Shown here one piece after another: positions 32,214 through 41,222 of a stretch of DNA of 64,000 nt (positions within the stretch are counted from its first letter, which is position 1; each line of letters opens with the position of its first letter). The stretch is from an uncultured Bacilli bacterium (lineage in GTDB: Bacteria; Bacillota_I; Bacilli_A; RF39; UBA660). A model generated the notes under the pieces. That model was not told the DNA's origin, made no database searches, and saw only the letters and a program-made list of their open reading frames with translations. The stretch is from positions 62,001 to 126,000 of the forward strand of contig CANQQV010000003.1 in assembly GCA_947626095.1 (NCBI GenBank), given 5' to 3'. Position numbers and translations under genes: made by a program.

Positions 32214-33494
32214 TCACCTAAAATCTTTTAATAAATCTTCTAACTCATTAAGTTCTTCATCACTAATTTCTTCCTTTTTAATTTCACTATTAAACCATAC
32301 TGGTTCTGATGTCGAAACTTTCTTATTCGTTTTATTTTCAATCTTCTTCATTATTTTACTATTTTCTTTTTTTGCTAACTCCATCGCTTCTTTAGCGGTT
32401 TGAACATTACATCTCTTCCATTGACTCGCAATTGTTTCAATATAAGCTTGATTAAGTTTATTATTATTTTTCTTTAGTGCATAATCAACTAAAACATTAA
32501 TAACTGCTGGCGGTAGCTCTAAATCAATCATTAAACATTCAATTATTTTTAAATCATGAGCTGTTGGTTTGGCTCCCTTATTCTTCATTCTTAAAAAGTC
32601 ATAAGGAGAAGTATTTTCAAACATATATATAATCTTCGCTAACGCTGAAGTTTCTCCCTCCGGTGTTTTTAAATACTCTGGTTGCGTACGATAAACTAAA
32701 GTTGGTAATTTACCATTGTTATTATATTGATAATACTTACGGGCATTCTTACGTAATTCTTCTTTATCAAAAGTACCCTTATCTGTAATAACCACTCTTA
32801 ATAATTCAATCATTTTCAAAGTATCTAAATCATAGATAAAAGCCAACTGCTCAATTAATTCTTTAACTTTCTTAGTTAACGCATTTTCTTTAACTAAACC
32901 TTTTGGCATTGACGATAGTAACAAATCAAAATCAATATTACTATCTAACTTAATATTTAGTGCAGTCTTTTCTCTAGCTTCAATTGGTTCAAAATTAGAT
33001 GAAGACTTATATGTCGCATTTAGCTCTTTTGATATATCATTATAATCTTTTAAATCAATCTTTGGTAACTCGTACTCTGAAACTATCAAATCATATTCTG
33101 TTTTACCAATATTATTATATAAAGTAACACTAAAGATTGGTGAAGCAAAAAACTCTTTTGGACTTAATGGTGAATATAATTCATAAACATATGAATTAGG
33201 TTCACCTTCCTTTAAATACGCTTTTAAAAGTCCAACTCCTTCTAACGATTCTCTCGCTAACCTAATTACTTCCAAACTACTTTTCATTATTGTCATTAAA
33301 TGATGATGCGTATGATCCGCACTAATTAAATCTAATAAATTAATATCTCTTAATAAAGTAAAATATAAGCTAACCGCAATAGGTCCTATTATTGGTTCAT
33401 ACAAAGAAATAATATTCTTTTTATCATCTTCAGTAATAATTGATTTATTAACAACTGTATAAGTATCTGCTGGTAATAAAGATATTATTTTCAT
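32214..33494 (-). CDS. dnaB: Replication initiation/membrane attachment protein DnaB (Bacillus type)
   Basis: A 426-residue primosome protein that works with DnaD and DnaI in helicase loading; it is not the E. coli DnaB helicase. The start (SLLPADTYTVV, then SLYEPIIGPIAVSLYFTLLRD) is the DnaB N-terminal winged-helix domain. The C-terminal part (about 290-400) is the DnaB/DnaD domain with IIYMFENTSPYDFLR and VINVLVDYAL and a WKR motif near 366. ATG at 33494. It overlaps the dnaI ribosome site and is clearly the same operon. Confidence 0.9.
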   Translation of the reverse strand: MKIISLLPADTYTVVNKSIITEDDKKNIISLYEPIIGPIAVSLYFTLLRDINLLDLISADHTHHHLMTIMKSSLEVIRLARESLEGVGLLKAYLKEGEPNSYVYELYSPLSPKEFFASPIFSVTLYNNIGKTEYDLIVSEYELPKIDLKDYNDISKELNATYKSSSNFEPIEAREKTALNIKLDSNIDFDLLLSSMPKGLVKENALTKKVKELIEQLAFIYDLDTLKMIELLRVVITDKGTFDKEELRKNARKYYQYNNNGKLPTLVYRTQPEYLKTPEGETSALAKIIYMFENTSPYDFLRMKNKGAKPTAHDLKIIECLMIDLELPPAVINVLVDYALKKNNNKLNQAYIETIASQWKRCNVQTAKEAMELAKKENSKIMKKIENKTNKKVSTSEPVWFNSEIKKEEISDEELNELEDLLKDFR

Positions 33495-33542
33495 ATGACC
33501 ACACCCTTAATATGTATTATAAACTACAATCATTTATTTTAA

Positions 33543-33564
33543 AAGAAAAAACGGCTAACAGCCG
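33543..33564 (-). terminator. Terminator of the thioredoxin-like protein gene
   Basis: Minus-strand GC-rich stem CGGCT-GTT-AGCCG with T6, overlapping the stop codon. Confidence 0.87.
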
Positions 33565-34442
33565 CCTTCTTCACCTACTTCACATTCACTACCTAAATAA
33601 CTAGCAATTAACTTTGTATACTCTTCAGATAATTTATTAACTTCTTCATCAGTTAAATCTCTTAAATTTTGTTTATCATCTAACTCATGACCATCAAGAG
33701 TTCCCTCATGGAAACCAACTATTTCACCACCTTTAACTGCTACTACTGTTGGTGTATTTAATCTTTTAACTCCTGTTTTAACTTTTTTACCTTTAGATGT
33801 ATATAAAACATATTCATCTAAATAATCAGCTAAAGAAGTAACTACTTCATAATAAGCATCACTAGCATCTTTCGTTTTCTTTGCTTTATTCTTATCGTTT
33901 AAATTATAAATATCACGAAGATCATTTTCTTCTTTATCATTAGGTCTTATATTAACATAGTATATTTTATCTAAGTTAGTACTACTCATTGCATTTAATA
34001 AAACCGGTACAGCACTACGACTATAAGCATCAGCAGCATAACCAAAATAGATTACTCCACTACCACTATCTAAAATATCATTTACTTCATCTAATGTTGT
34101 ATACACAATATTATTATCTTCAATAATCTTTATTTCTTTATTTTGTGTTCCATCACTCTTCGTTGTATTATTTAATTTTTCATATTCTTCTTTAAAACTA
34201 CGTTCATCATCTGTCATTTGATAACCAGGTTTATCACCATCATCTTTATGTTTATTATATTGAACAGCTAAATAACCACCTAAAAAGATTACAACTATTA
34301 AAACAGCAGCTAATAAAGTGCGACCATAACCATTTTCCTCACTTTTTATAACTTCTTCTTTCTTTTTATTATCTTCTTTTTTTACTTTCGTAACCTTTTT
34401 TTCTTTAGTTGTTTTTTGCTTTTTATTATTTTCTTTTGCCAT
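33555..34442 (-). CDS. Membrane-anchored thioredoxin-like protein without the active-site CXXC
   Basis: A 295-residue protein: Lys/Glu-rich cytoplasmic start (1-45), one transmembrane helix (about 44-64), then an extracytoplasmic thioredoxin-fold domain (about 105-285). SGVIYFGYAADAYSRSAVPVL occupies the place of the usual W-C-x2-C helix, but no cysteine is there. A cis-Pro loop is visible in LNTPTVVAVKGGEIVGF. The protein ends with two cysteines in SECEVGEEGGC, possibly disulfide-linked. This resembles 'bacteriocin transport accessory'-type proteins. ATG at 34442 follows AAGGAG. A chaperone-like or redox-dead role is inferred. Confidence 0.72.
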   Translation of the reverse strand: MAKENNKKQKTTKEKKVTKVKKEDNKKKEEVIKSEENGYGRTLLAAVLIVVIFLGGYLAVQYNKHKDDGDKPGYQMTDDERSFKEEYEKLNNTTKSDGTQNKEIKIIEDNNIVYTTLDEVNDILDSGSGVIYFGYAADAYSRSAVPVLLNAMSSTNLDKIYYVNIRPNDKEENDLRDIYNLNDKNKAKKTKDASDAYYEVVTSLADYLDEYVLYTSKGKKVKTGVKRLNTPTVVAVKGGEIVGFHEGTLDGHELDDKQNLRDLTDEEVNKLSEEYTKLIASYLGSECEVGEEGGC

Positions 34443-34496
34443 ATAAATCTCCTTACTTCAAGTACTTATATTATAACAATTATCTAATTAATAGTA

Positions 34497-34526
34497 AAAT
34501 AAAATAGTAGCTATTCTACTATTTTA
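34497..34526 (-). terminator. Terminator of the 369-residue membrane protein gene
   Basis: Minus-strand 10-bp stem AAAATAGTAG / CTACTATTTT followed by ATTTT. Confidence 0.78.
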
Positions 34527-35620
34527 TTACAAGTAACAGAATCAAAATTCATCTTCTTATCACCAATTATTATATCTTTACTATAAGTTTCATCACATAT
34601 CAAAATACTATAATCACTAAACTTATAAAGATTAGAATCATCTACTTCACTATGTATAACTTCTAATGGATTATTATATAATTCTTCAATTTGTAGCTTA
34701 TTACTAGATAAAGCATTTGCTAATTCATAATTATTATCAGGATAATTTATAAACATATCTTGAATACAATAAGTATAAATATCATTATCTAAATTACTAT
34801 ATACTAATCTTTTTTCACTACATACATTTTCACCAGTTATACCTACTTCAAAATCATTCAAATTTATATTACTAACAATCTTAGCTTCTCCCATATATAT
34901 TATATATTTACTATTATCTACTTCTAAATTTTTAACTAGACCAACTACCATTATTTCATCGTAAACATCATAATTATTTAATTCTGGTGTATTATTATTA
35001 AATAAGATTCTTAAAGTAATATTCGAAGCAAAACTAACCGCTCCATTTATCTGAACATCACTAACTTTATATGGTTGCATTTCTAAATAATTTTGCCCCG
35101 TCTTTTTACTTATCTTACCTTTAATTTTAGTGTATTTATTTTTATATTCTGCATAATTATCAACTACTGAATTTAAAAATGAATTAGAATCAATAACATC
35201 TATATCTTCCGCATTACATAAATAACCATTATTATTAAATAAATCAAAAATATACTTAGGTTCATCTTTATTACATTGCCATATTCTTAATCCTAATGAA
35301 TTATATACTTTAGTATTCCCTACACTCGTAATATTATAACTAAAAACAGGAATATGTTTAAAAGCTAAAGCCCCAAGTCCGTCGATTACCAAAGATAGTA
35401 AAAAAGTAACAAAAAACACTAAAACTAAAAAAACAGGTTTCAATTTTAAAGCTTTAACAATATTAATTGTTAATAAAATAATAGCTAATATCCACATGAT
35501 TGGCCTTATTGCACTAACCTCATTAACTGACATTGTCAATAAAATTATGACAATACTTATAGCTAAAGAAAACAAATTAAACTGACGTTTACCCTTTTTA
35601 TTAGTCTTACTACTTTTCAT
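34511..35620 (-). CDS. Membrane protein with an OB-like extracytoplasmic domain, unknown
   Basis: A 369-residue protein. The first 90 residues hold about three transmembrane helices. Then two regions follow: 100-240, with a pattern suggesting an OB fold (KYTKIKGKISKKTGQNYLEM, then YDEIMVVGLVKNL), and 250-369, with several cysteines (ENVCSEKRL, YTYCIQDMF, ILICDETYS, VTCNKIVE). The OB segment resembles tRNA_anti-like domains of surface proteins. No family call is certain. ATG at 35620 follows AGTAGGAG; a terminator follows the stop. Confidence 0.65.
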   Translation of the reverse strand: MKSSKTNKKGKRQFNLFSLAISIVIILLTMSVNEVSAIRPIMWILAIILLTINIVKALKLKPVFLVLVFFVTFLLSLVIDGLGALAFKHIPVFSYNITSVGNTKVYNSLGLRIWQCNKDEPKYIFDLFNNNGYLCNAEDIDVIDSNSFLNSVVDNYAEYKNKYTKIKGKISKKTGQNYLEMQPYKVSDVQINGAVSFASNITLRILFNNNTPELNNYDVYDEIMVVGLVKNLEVDNSKYIIYMGEAKIVSNINLNDFEVGITGENVCSEKRLVYSNLDNDIYTYCIQDMFINYPDNNYELANALSSNKLQIEELYNNPLEVIHSEVDDSNLYKFSDYSILICDETYSKDIIIGDKKMNFDSVTCNKIVE

Positions 35621-35655
35621 ATTTTATGCTCCTACTAATAGTATAATCAATAATC

Positions 35656-35697
35656 AAAAAAAAAGCCATAAATAATTTAATATTTATAGCTTTTTTT
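35656..35697 (-). terminator. Terminator of the HU gene
   Basis: Minus-strand stem of about 14 bp (GCTATAAATA / TATTTATGGC flanked by A/T) followed by T9. Confidence 0.87.
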
Positions 35698-35712
35698 ATT
35701 GATTAACTATAA

Positions 35713-35985
35713 TTAGTTAATAGCGTCTTTAAGTTTGCTTCCTGCTTTGAATGAAGCTACATTTTTAGCAGGGATTTTAATAGCAGCTTTTGTTAAAGGA
35801 TTAATACCTTCTCTAGCAGCTCTTTTTTTAGAACTGAAAGTTCCGAAACCAACTAGAGCAACTTTACCTTCTTTTTTAAGTCCGCTAGTAATTCCTTCTA
35901 AAGTTGCATCAAGTGCACGAGCAGCGTCAGCTTTAGTTAAGCCTGCTTTAGCAGCAACGTATTCTACTAATTCTTGTTTTCCCAT
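35713..35985 (-). CDS. hup: HU-family DNA-binding protein
   Basis: Histone-like nucleoid protein; 90 residues, the standard HU length, when read from ATG at 35985 (GGGAGGT precedes it). Visible: KQELVEYVAAKAGLTKADA dimerisation start, VGFGTFSSKKRAAREG beta arm base, and GINPLTK with the DNA-intercalating proline. It forms its own transcription unit with a strong terminator. A candidate -35 (TTGATT) and weak -10 lie about 70-95 bases upstream. Codon use (GCA, AGA, GGA-rich) suggests high expression. Confidence 0.97.
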   Translation of the reverse strand: MGKQELVEYVAAKAGLTKADAARALDATLEGITSGLKKEGKVALVGFGTFSSKKRAAREGINPLTKAAIKIPAKNVASFKAGSKLKDAIN

Positions 35986-36111
35986 AATTTTTTTACCTCC
36001 CAATAATAAAATTATCTCTGCAAGGTTTACCCTTACATATTAAAAATAACAAAAATACAAATTTAAATCAAGCTAAATCGCTTATTTTCTTTAAAAAAAT
36101 TGCATTTTACA

Positions 36112-36150
36112 GCCAAAAGAAAAGTATTAGTGTCAATTATCTAATACTTT
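36112..36150 (-). terminator. Terminator of the zinc-ribbon/TM protein gene
   Basis: Minus-strand 10-bp stem AAAGTATTAG / CTAATACTTT with TTCTTTTGG following. Confidence 0.75.
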
Positions 36151-36159
36151 TATCAACTT

Positions 36160-37257
36160 TTAATTATTTTCTGGAGTATTTTCTAAATTATTGTCCTCAC
36201 TTATCTCATTGTTGTTTTCACTCTCTTCTTCGCTTGGTAATGACTCTTCACTTTCTTCTATTTCATGATAATTAATAACACTATTATAAATATTAAAAGC
36301 ATTACTATACATATTAATAATATCTAGAGCTTTAACCTCTTCATTCGCATAAGACAAAGTTCCAATCATTTCTGTTACCATTGCTTCATATTCTGTTTTT
36401 GCTTCATCTGTATGATACACAACTGTAACTCCAATTAATAAACGAGATCCGCCATTAATAAAATATATTTGTACTGGCATTTTATTAATTTTAGTATTAA
36501 CTAAATAGGCATCTTTAGCACTTATTTTAATCTTTGAAACTGATGTATCAGTATAATCTTCATGAGTTGCTAAAGCTTTCTTTATTATTTCTTCATTAAG
36601 ATCACTTAATGTACTTTCACTTTGATCTAACTTAATTGATACTGTACTATCTTCATTTGTAATAACGACATTTCTACTATCTTCTGTTAAAAACCATGTC
36701 TTAGGCAAATCAAATTTATATCCATTAGAAGCTACTGCAATTGTTTCTGTTTTAGGCTTATTATCAGTTGACGTAGCAGGTTTACTTCCATTTAAAAACA
36801 TCATCGTGCCAATACCACCAACTACTAGTAACAACAAAATAATTAATAAAAAAGGTTTCTTTTTCTTCTTTGGTTTAACATCTTCATCTTTAACTAAAGG
36901 CGTTTGACTATCGTTTGCTAACTTTTCTTGTTTTCCCGCACTTGCATTAGACACTTGTGCACTTGCTTCAGTTGCTGGAGCAACTTCAGTTACCACAGGG
37001 GATTCCGGTGTAACACTAGCTAAAGCTGGTGCTGAATTATTTACTATTGCTCCCTGCTCATTTGGTGTAACATTAACATTAACTACTTGATTATCAACTT
37101 TATTTTCTGTAACCGGTGCCAATACTTCTGGACTACCTGCTACCACATTATTATTTACTACATTTGTTTCTGGAGTGTTAACTAAATTATTTCCACATAT
37201 TGGACAAGTTGTAACCCCTGGTTCTAGAGGATTTCCACATTTTGGACAATTATTCAT
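36160..37257 (-). CDS. Zinc-ribbon, linker and single-TM protein, unknown
   Basis: A 365-residue protein. An N-terminal cytoplasmic zinc ribbon (Cys4, Cys7, Cys18, Cys21) is followed by a 100-residue Val/Pro/Ala/Thr-rich linker, a KKKKKPF stop-transfer, one helix (about 137-156) and an extracytoplasmic domain (about 170-320) resembling a PsbP/lipoprotein-like fold (YKFDLPKTWFLTED). It ends with a Glu/Asn-rich tail. Two other zinc-ribbon membrane proteins occur in the window (38888 and 58526). ATG at 37257 has AGGAGG. Function unknown. Confidence 0.75.
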   Translation of the reverse strand: MNNCPKCGNPLEPGVTTCPICGNNLVNTPETNVVNNNVVAGSPEVLAPVTENKVDNQVVNVNVTPNEQGAIVNNSAPALASVTPESPVVTEVAPATEASAQVSNASAGKQEKLANDSQTPLVKDEDVKPKKKKKPFLLIILLLLVVGGIGTMMFLNGSKPATSTDNKPKTETIAVASNGYKFDLPKTWFLTEDSRNVVITNEDSTVSIKLDQSESTLSDLNEEIIKKALATHEDYTDTSVSKIKISAKDAYLVNTKINKMPVQIYFINGGSRLLIGVTVVYHTDEAKTEYEAMVTEMIGTLSYANEEVKALDIINMYSNAFNIYNSVINYHEIEESEESLPSEEESENNNEISEDNNLENTPENN

Positions 37258-37302
37258 TTACTTATGCCTCCTATTATATATAACTATTATAATATATTAA
37301 AA

Positions 37303-37337
37303 ATAAAAAAGCCATAGTATTTTATAACACTATAGCT
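37303..37337 (-). terminator. Terminator of spoIVA
   Basis: Minus-strand stem AGCTATAGT / ACTATGGCT (one G-U) with T6 following. Confidence 0.85.
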
Positions 37338-38800
37338 ATTAAGTTACTAGAACCTTTATTAACAATCTTCGTAATTGTCTGGGTTAATTTATATCTTGTA
37401 GTTTCAGGTACAACCGATAATTTAGCTTGAATTCCCTCCTTAACTATAACATCTAAACTACGACCAAATATCTCACTACGCCAAATATTTGTTGGATCTG
37501 TTTCATAGTCCTTCATCAAATAACTAATTAATTCCTTACTCTGTAATTCACTACCAATAATTGGTTCAAACAAACTTACAACATCAGCTTTAATAATATG
37601 ATACGAAGATGCCGTTGCTTTTAATTTAACTCCATACCTACTACCTTGTTTAACTATTTCTGGTGTATCAAGTTGCATATCCTTTAATGTTGGATAAACA
37701 ATTCCATATCCTGTTTGTTTGGCTGTTTTTATCGCTGCTTTTAAAATATCTGTTTCTTCTTTAGTCTCTTTATAAGAACTAAATATTTTAAGCATTCCTG
37801 CCTTGGTATTAACTGTATCTCCCATCATTTCATTTAATACTTCATTATACAAATCATCTTCACTATCTAAATTAATATTAACTATTCCTGTTGCTGTATC
37901 GACATTACTAATATAAGCTTTCGAAATATACTTACTTTCTTTAAAATAACTTAATATTTCATCAACATCTTTTAACTTAGTAACACTTAAAGTACTTGAT
38001 TTAATTTTTGTTAAATACTCTTCCTTTACTGGATGATTATTACTTAAAATATGCACCCATTCTGGTAATTTAATCTGAATATCTAAAACAGGGAATTCAT
38101 ATAATGCCGCTTTTAAAATATCATAAATTTCATATTCGGTCATTGATTCCACACTAATCGGTAAAACTGGAACATTATGCTCTTCTTTTAATTTACGTGC
38201 TAGTTCCTTAGTACCAATATCTTCAGGATGCGTTGTATTTAATATCACAATAAATGGCTTATTAATTTCTTTTAACTCATTAATAACCTTTTCTTCAGCT
38301 TCTACATAACTTTCTCTTTTAATCTCTCCAAAAGAACCATCACTAGTAACTACAATCCCTATTGTTGCATGATCTTTAATAACTTTTTCTGTTCCAATTT
38401 CTGCTGCTGTTTCAAAATTAACTGGTTCCTTAAACCATGGTGTTAAAACCATACGGGGATTACCATTTTCATCTTCATAACCATTAGAACCAGGAATAAT
38501 ATACCCAACACAATCAATTAACTTAACATTCGTTTCAAATTCTTCAACTTTTATTTTCGCCCCATTAGAAGGTACAAATTTAGGTTCTGTTGTCATAATC
38601 GTCTTCCCTTGAGCACTTTGGGGAATCTCATCTAAACAATGCTTCTTTTCGTATTCATCCGTAATATTAGGTACCACTAAGTTTTCAATAAATCTTTTAA
38701 TAAAAGTTGATTTTCCTGTTCGAACAGCACCTACAACCCCTAAATATATTTCACCATTACCCCTCTTAGAAATTGATTCTATTATTTTGTTATCTTTCAA
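37322..38800 (-). CDS. spoIVA: Stage IV sporulation protein A (SpoIVA)
   Basis: ATPase that polymerises on the forespore outer membrane and forms the base layer of the spore coat. Walker A GAVRTGKST (24-32), then IMTTEPKFVP, LIDCVGYIIPG, and the conserved C-terminal end (SEIFGRSLD, VKEGIQAKLS, GSSNLIAIVL) follow Bacillus SpoIVA throughout. The start is TTG at 38800 with AGGGGTG six bases upstream; this gives 492 residues, identical to the B. subtilis length, and an N-terminus ending GEIYLGVVG like GDIYLGVVG. It has its own promoter region between two terminators. Confidence 0.97.
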   Translation of the reverse strand: MKDNKIIESISKRGNGEIYLGVVGAVRTGKSTFIKRFIENLVVPNITDEYEKKHCLDEIPQSAQGKTIMTTEPKFVPSNGAKIKVEEFETNVKLIDCVGYIIPGSNGYEDENGNPRMVLTPWFKEPVNFETAAEIGTEKVIKDHATIGIVVTSDGSFGEIKRESYVEAEEKVINELKEINKPFIVILNTTHPEDIGTKELARKLKEEHNVPVLPISVESMTEYEIYDILKAALYEFPVLDIQIKLPEWVHILSNNHPVKEEYLTKIKSSTLSVTKLKDVDEILSYFKESKYISKAYISNVDTATGIVNINLDSEDDLYNEVLNEMMGDTVNTKAGMLKIFSSYKETKEETDILKAAIKTAKQTGYGIVYPTLKDMQLDTPEIVKQGSRYGVKLKATASSYHIIKADVVSLFEPIIGSELQSKELISYLMKDYETDPTNIWRSEIFGRSLDVIVKEGIQAKLSVVPETTRYKLTQTITKIVNKGSSNLIAIVL

Positions 38801-38828
38801 ATATAACACCCCTATCATTTTCTAATTA

Positions 38829-38836
38829 AGTTTATG
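38829..38836 (-). promoter_or_regulatory. Candidate sigma-E-type -10 of spoIVA
   Basis: Only 58 bases separate the previous terminator from the TTG start, so the promoter must be here. The minus strand reads CATAAACT, seven of eight matches to the sigma-E -10 CATACAMT, about 28 bases before the start. A -35 is unclear. spoIVA is sigma-E-dependent in Bacillus. Confidence 0.38.
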
Positions 38837-38858
38837 GACTATATCTCTTTTTTAGAAC

Positions 38859-38887
38859 AAAAAAACTAAATTACCAAATAATCTAGT
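38859..38887 (-). terminator. Terminator of the Tim44-like gene
   Basis: Minus-strand 8-bp stem CTAGATTA / TAATTTAG (one G-U) followed by T7. Confidence 0.8.
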
Positions 38888-39571
38888 CTATTTTTGATAA
38901 ATATCATCTAAAAGCCATGTCTTAGAAAATAATTCAACAATACCCGTTTCACAATAAGGACATGCTTTAAATCCTAATCCCTTTATTGGTGCTCCACAAT
39001 TAGGACAATTTAAACTTATATTCCCTTTTACTTCATCATAAATATATATAAACTCTGTATTTAATCGATCCTGTACTTTATCATTATCTTTATAATACTC
39101 TAAACCAGTTTGTAAGGTTATTTTACATAATCCATCTTTATTGTCATAAGCATTTAACACTGTCCTATGAATTTTAATTTTTGAATATTTAGCCTTATTA
39201 CTCTTTATATTTTCCTTAATTTTATTCTCTAATTTATCAGTAATATTAGGAATATCCTTAAATTCCTTTTCACTTAATGAAGAATAATAAGTTAAAATTG
39301 CATTCTCTGCTATACTTTTTATTTCACTAATATTAATATTAGGAAAATCTTTATTAATCTTAGGCAACAAAACCGTATCTAATCCTGATAAAGATTTAGG
39401 TGTTTCACTATATTCAATCTCCTGGTTTCTAAATCCATCGACAATATTTTTTGTTCCCAAAAATCTCAAAGAAAAACGTTCTATTTTACCTTTGACATAA
39501 AAAACTAAAAATATTAAAGATATTATAATTGCTAAAATTAAAACCAAAATAATTATTAATGGTATACTCAT
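38888..39571 (-). CDS. Membrane-anchored Tim44-like protein with C-terminal zinc ribbon
   Basis: A 227-residue protein: N-terminal transmembrane helix (about 4-27), central alpha/beta domain (about 75-180) resembling Tim44-type, NTF2-like domains (ISEIKSIAENAILTYYSSL, then IKIHRTVLNAYDN), and a zinc ribbon near the C-terminus (LNCPNCGAPIKGLGFKACPYCETG). The family is usually annotated as zinc-ribbon transporter or Tim44 domain protein of unknown role. It is divergent from the sortase gene. ATG at 39571. Confidence 0.72.
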   Translation of the reverse strand: MSIPLIIILVLILAIIISLIFLVFYVKGKIERFSLRFLGTKNIVDGFRNQEIEYSETPKSLSGLDTVLLPKINKDFPNINISEIKSIAENAILTYYSSLSEKEFKDIPNITDKLENKIKENIKSNKAKYSKIKIHRTVLNAYDNKDGLCKITLQTGLEYYKDNDKVQDRLNTEFIYIYDEVKGNISLNCPNCGAPIKGLGFKACPYCETGIVELFSKTWLLDDIYQK

Positions 39572-39665
39572 ACTATCACATCCATATAAATTATATCATA
39601 AATAATTTGTTTTATATTTATTTATATTATGTTATAATAATTAATAGTAAAGAGGTGTGTTTAAT

Positions 39666-41192
39666 ATGGATAAAAATATTAAAGACAATAAAGAAAATAA
39701 TGTTCATATTGAACAAGTTACTCCCGAACGCCAAATATCAAATGAAGAGAGAAAAGCTATTATTAAATTTACTGATAATGAAGAACAACTAAGTAAAACT
39801 CAACAATTTAGATTATTAAATTCAAAAAAGAAAAAAGATGACTTTGAATTACCGCGTAAAAAAGTCGGTTTAGGCGAAACAATTAAAATTAAAATAAGTG
39901 ATTTAAGAGCTAAAATAGACGAAGAAATGGAAATGCCAACTCTTAAAAAGAAAAAATCACTTTATGATACTGTAATTATCAAATTAGATGATTTAATCAA
40001 TAATCACAAAGCTCTAAAAACAAATAATTTACAAAAAATTATTAATGTTGAAGAAACCCAAATTGAAAAAAAATTTCATTTTTTCAAACCTCGCGATATT
40101 ACTAAAAATAAAAACATTAAAATCAATGTTGAAAGTGAAGAATTTGGTCGTCAACTATACAATATCAATCGTCTAGCTTTAATCAATTTAAGCAATCAAA
40201 AAGATCAAACCGTTAGAAAAGCTTCAATTGCTAGTCGTATTGGTCGTATTGAAAAAATAAAAATAAGTAAAAATAATTACCTAAAATACCAAACAAAATT
40301 AAATAAATTTGCTATCAACAAACTTTACTATAAGTTTGCTCCTAAAGAAACTAAAAAATATAAAATATATAAATATAGCGTTATTGTTTCAAGTTTCTTA
40401 TTATTTCTAACCAGTTTCTTTATTGTCAATTGGTTCGTTCAAGGTATCCAAATTAATAGTTTAAGCAATGCTATTGCTGAAGAAACTCCTATAGTAAGTA
40501 TCGAAGATGAAGGAACTATTATTACTACCCAAGAACCAATAGAAGACGAAATAGAAGGTCAAATTAATGAAAAACCTGAAAATAAAGAATCGCTTTACTG
40601 GAAATATCTAAACACTCCACTATCTTCTGTTGATTTTACCGAGTTAATAAAACAAAACAGTGATACCGTTGCTTGGATTATTATGAATAATACTAATATT
40701 AATTACCCAATAGTTCAAACTAAAGATAATGATTATTATTTAAGTCATGATTTTAATAAAAAGAAAAATCAAGCCGGTTGGGTTTTTGCTGATTTCAGAG
40801 ATAATTTTAGTAACTTTAATAATAACATGATTCTTTATGGTCACGGACGTAAAGATGGTGTTATGTTCGGTTCACTTAATAATGCATTAAAAGCTAAATG
40901 GTATAAAGATCCTGATAATCAAATTATTCAATTATCAACTATTAAATATAATACTATGTGGCAAATATTCTCTATATATAAAATTCAAGCCGAATCATAT
41001 TATATTACTACTGACTTTGCTAGTGAAGAATCATATCAAACCTTCATTAATACTATGAAAAAACGAAGTATTTATGATTTTGGTGTTAAGGTTACCACCA
41101 ATGATAAACTACTTACATTATCAACATGTTATAACAATAATGGTATTAGAATTGTTGTTCAAGCTAAACTAGTTAAAATTCAAGAAAGATAA
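39666..41192 (+). CDS. srtB: Class B sortase with a long cytoplasmic N-terminal region
   Basis: Transpeptidase that attaches surface proteins to the cell wall. The catalytic set is seen in the C-terminal domain (about 310-508): YGHGRKDGVMFGSL (His393), LSTCYNNNGIR (Cys488, Arg495), with WIIMNNTNINYPIVQ before it, as in class B. Unlike ordinary sortases (about 230-250 residues), about 235 charged residues precede the single transmembrane helix (about 236-256), so the long N-terminus should be cytoplasmic. ATG at 39666 follows GAGGTG. A -10 TATAAT lies at 39633-39638 without a good -35. No substrate with a sorting signal is in the window. Confidence 0.9.
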   Translation: MDKNIKDNKENNVHIEQVTPERQISNEERKAIIKFTDNEEQLSKTQQFRLLNSKKKKDDFELPRKKVGLGETIKIKISDLRAKIDEEMEMPTLKKKKSLYDTVIIKLDDLINNHKALKTNNLQKIINVEETQIEKKFHFFKPRDITKNKNIKINVESEEFGRQLYNINRLALINLSNQKDQTVRKASIASRIGRIEKIKISKNNYLKYQTKLNKFAINKLYYKFAPKETKKYKIYKYSVIVSSFLLFLTSFFIVNWFVQGIQINSLSNAIAEETPIVSIEDEGTIITTQEPIEDEIEGQINEKPENKESLYWKYLNTPLSSVDFTELIKQNSDTVAWIIMNNTNINYPIVQTKDNDYYLSHDFNKKKNQAGWVFADFRDNFSNFNNNMILYGHGRKDGVMFGSLNNALKAKWYKDPDNQIIQLSTIKYNTMWQIFSIYKIQAESYYITTDFASEESYQTFINTMKKRSIYDFGVKVTTNDKLLTLSTCYNNNGIRIVVQAKLVKIQER

Positions 41193-41220
41193 AAGGAAGA
41201 TTTAAAAATCTTCCTTTATT
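41191..41220. terminator. Bidirectional terminator between sortase and fhs
   Basis: GGAAGATTT / AAATCTTCC inverted repeat with TTTATTTTTT on the plus side and a CCTTTT tail on the minus side, between convergent genes. Confidence 0.82.
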
Positions 41221-41222
41221 TT

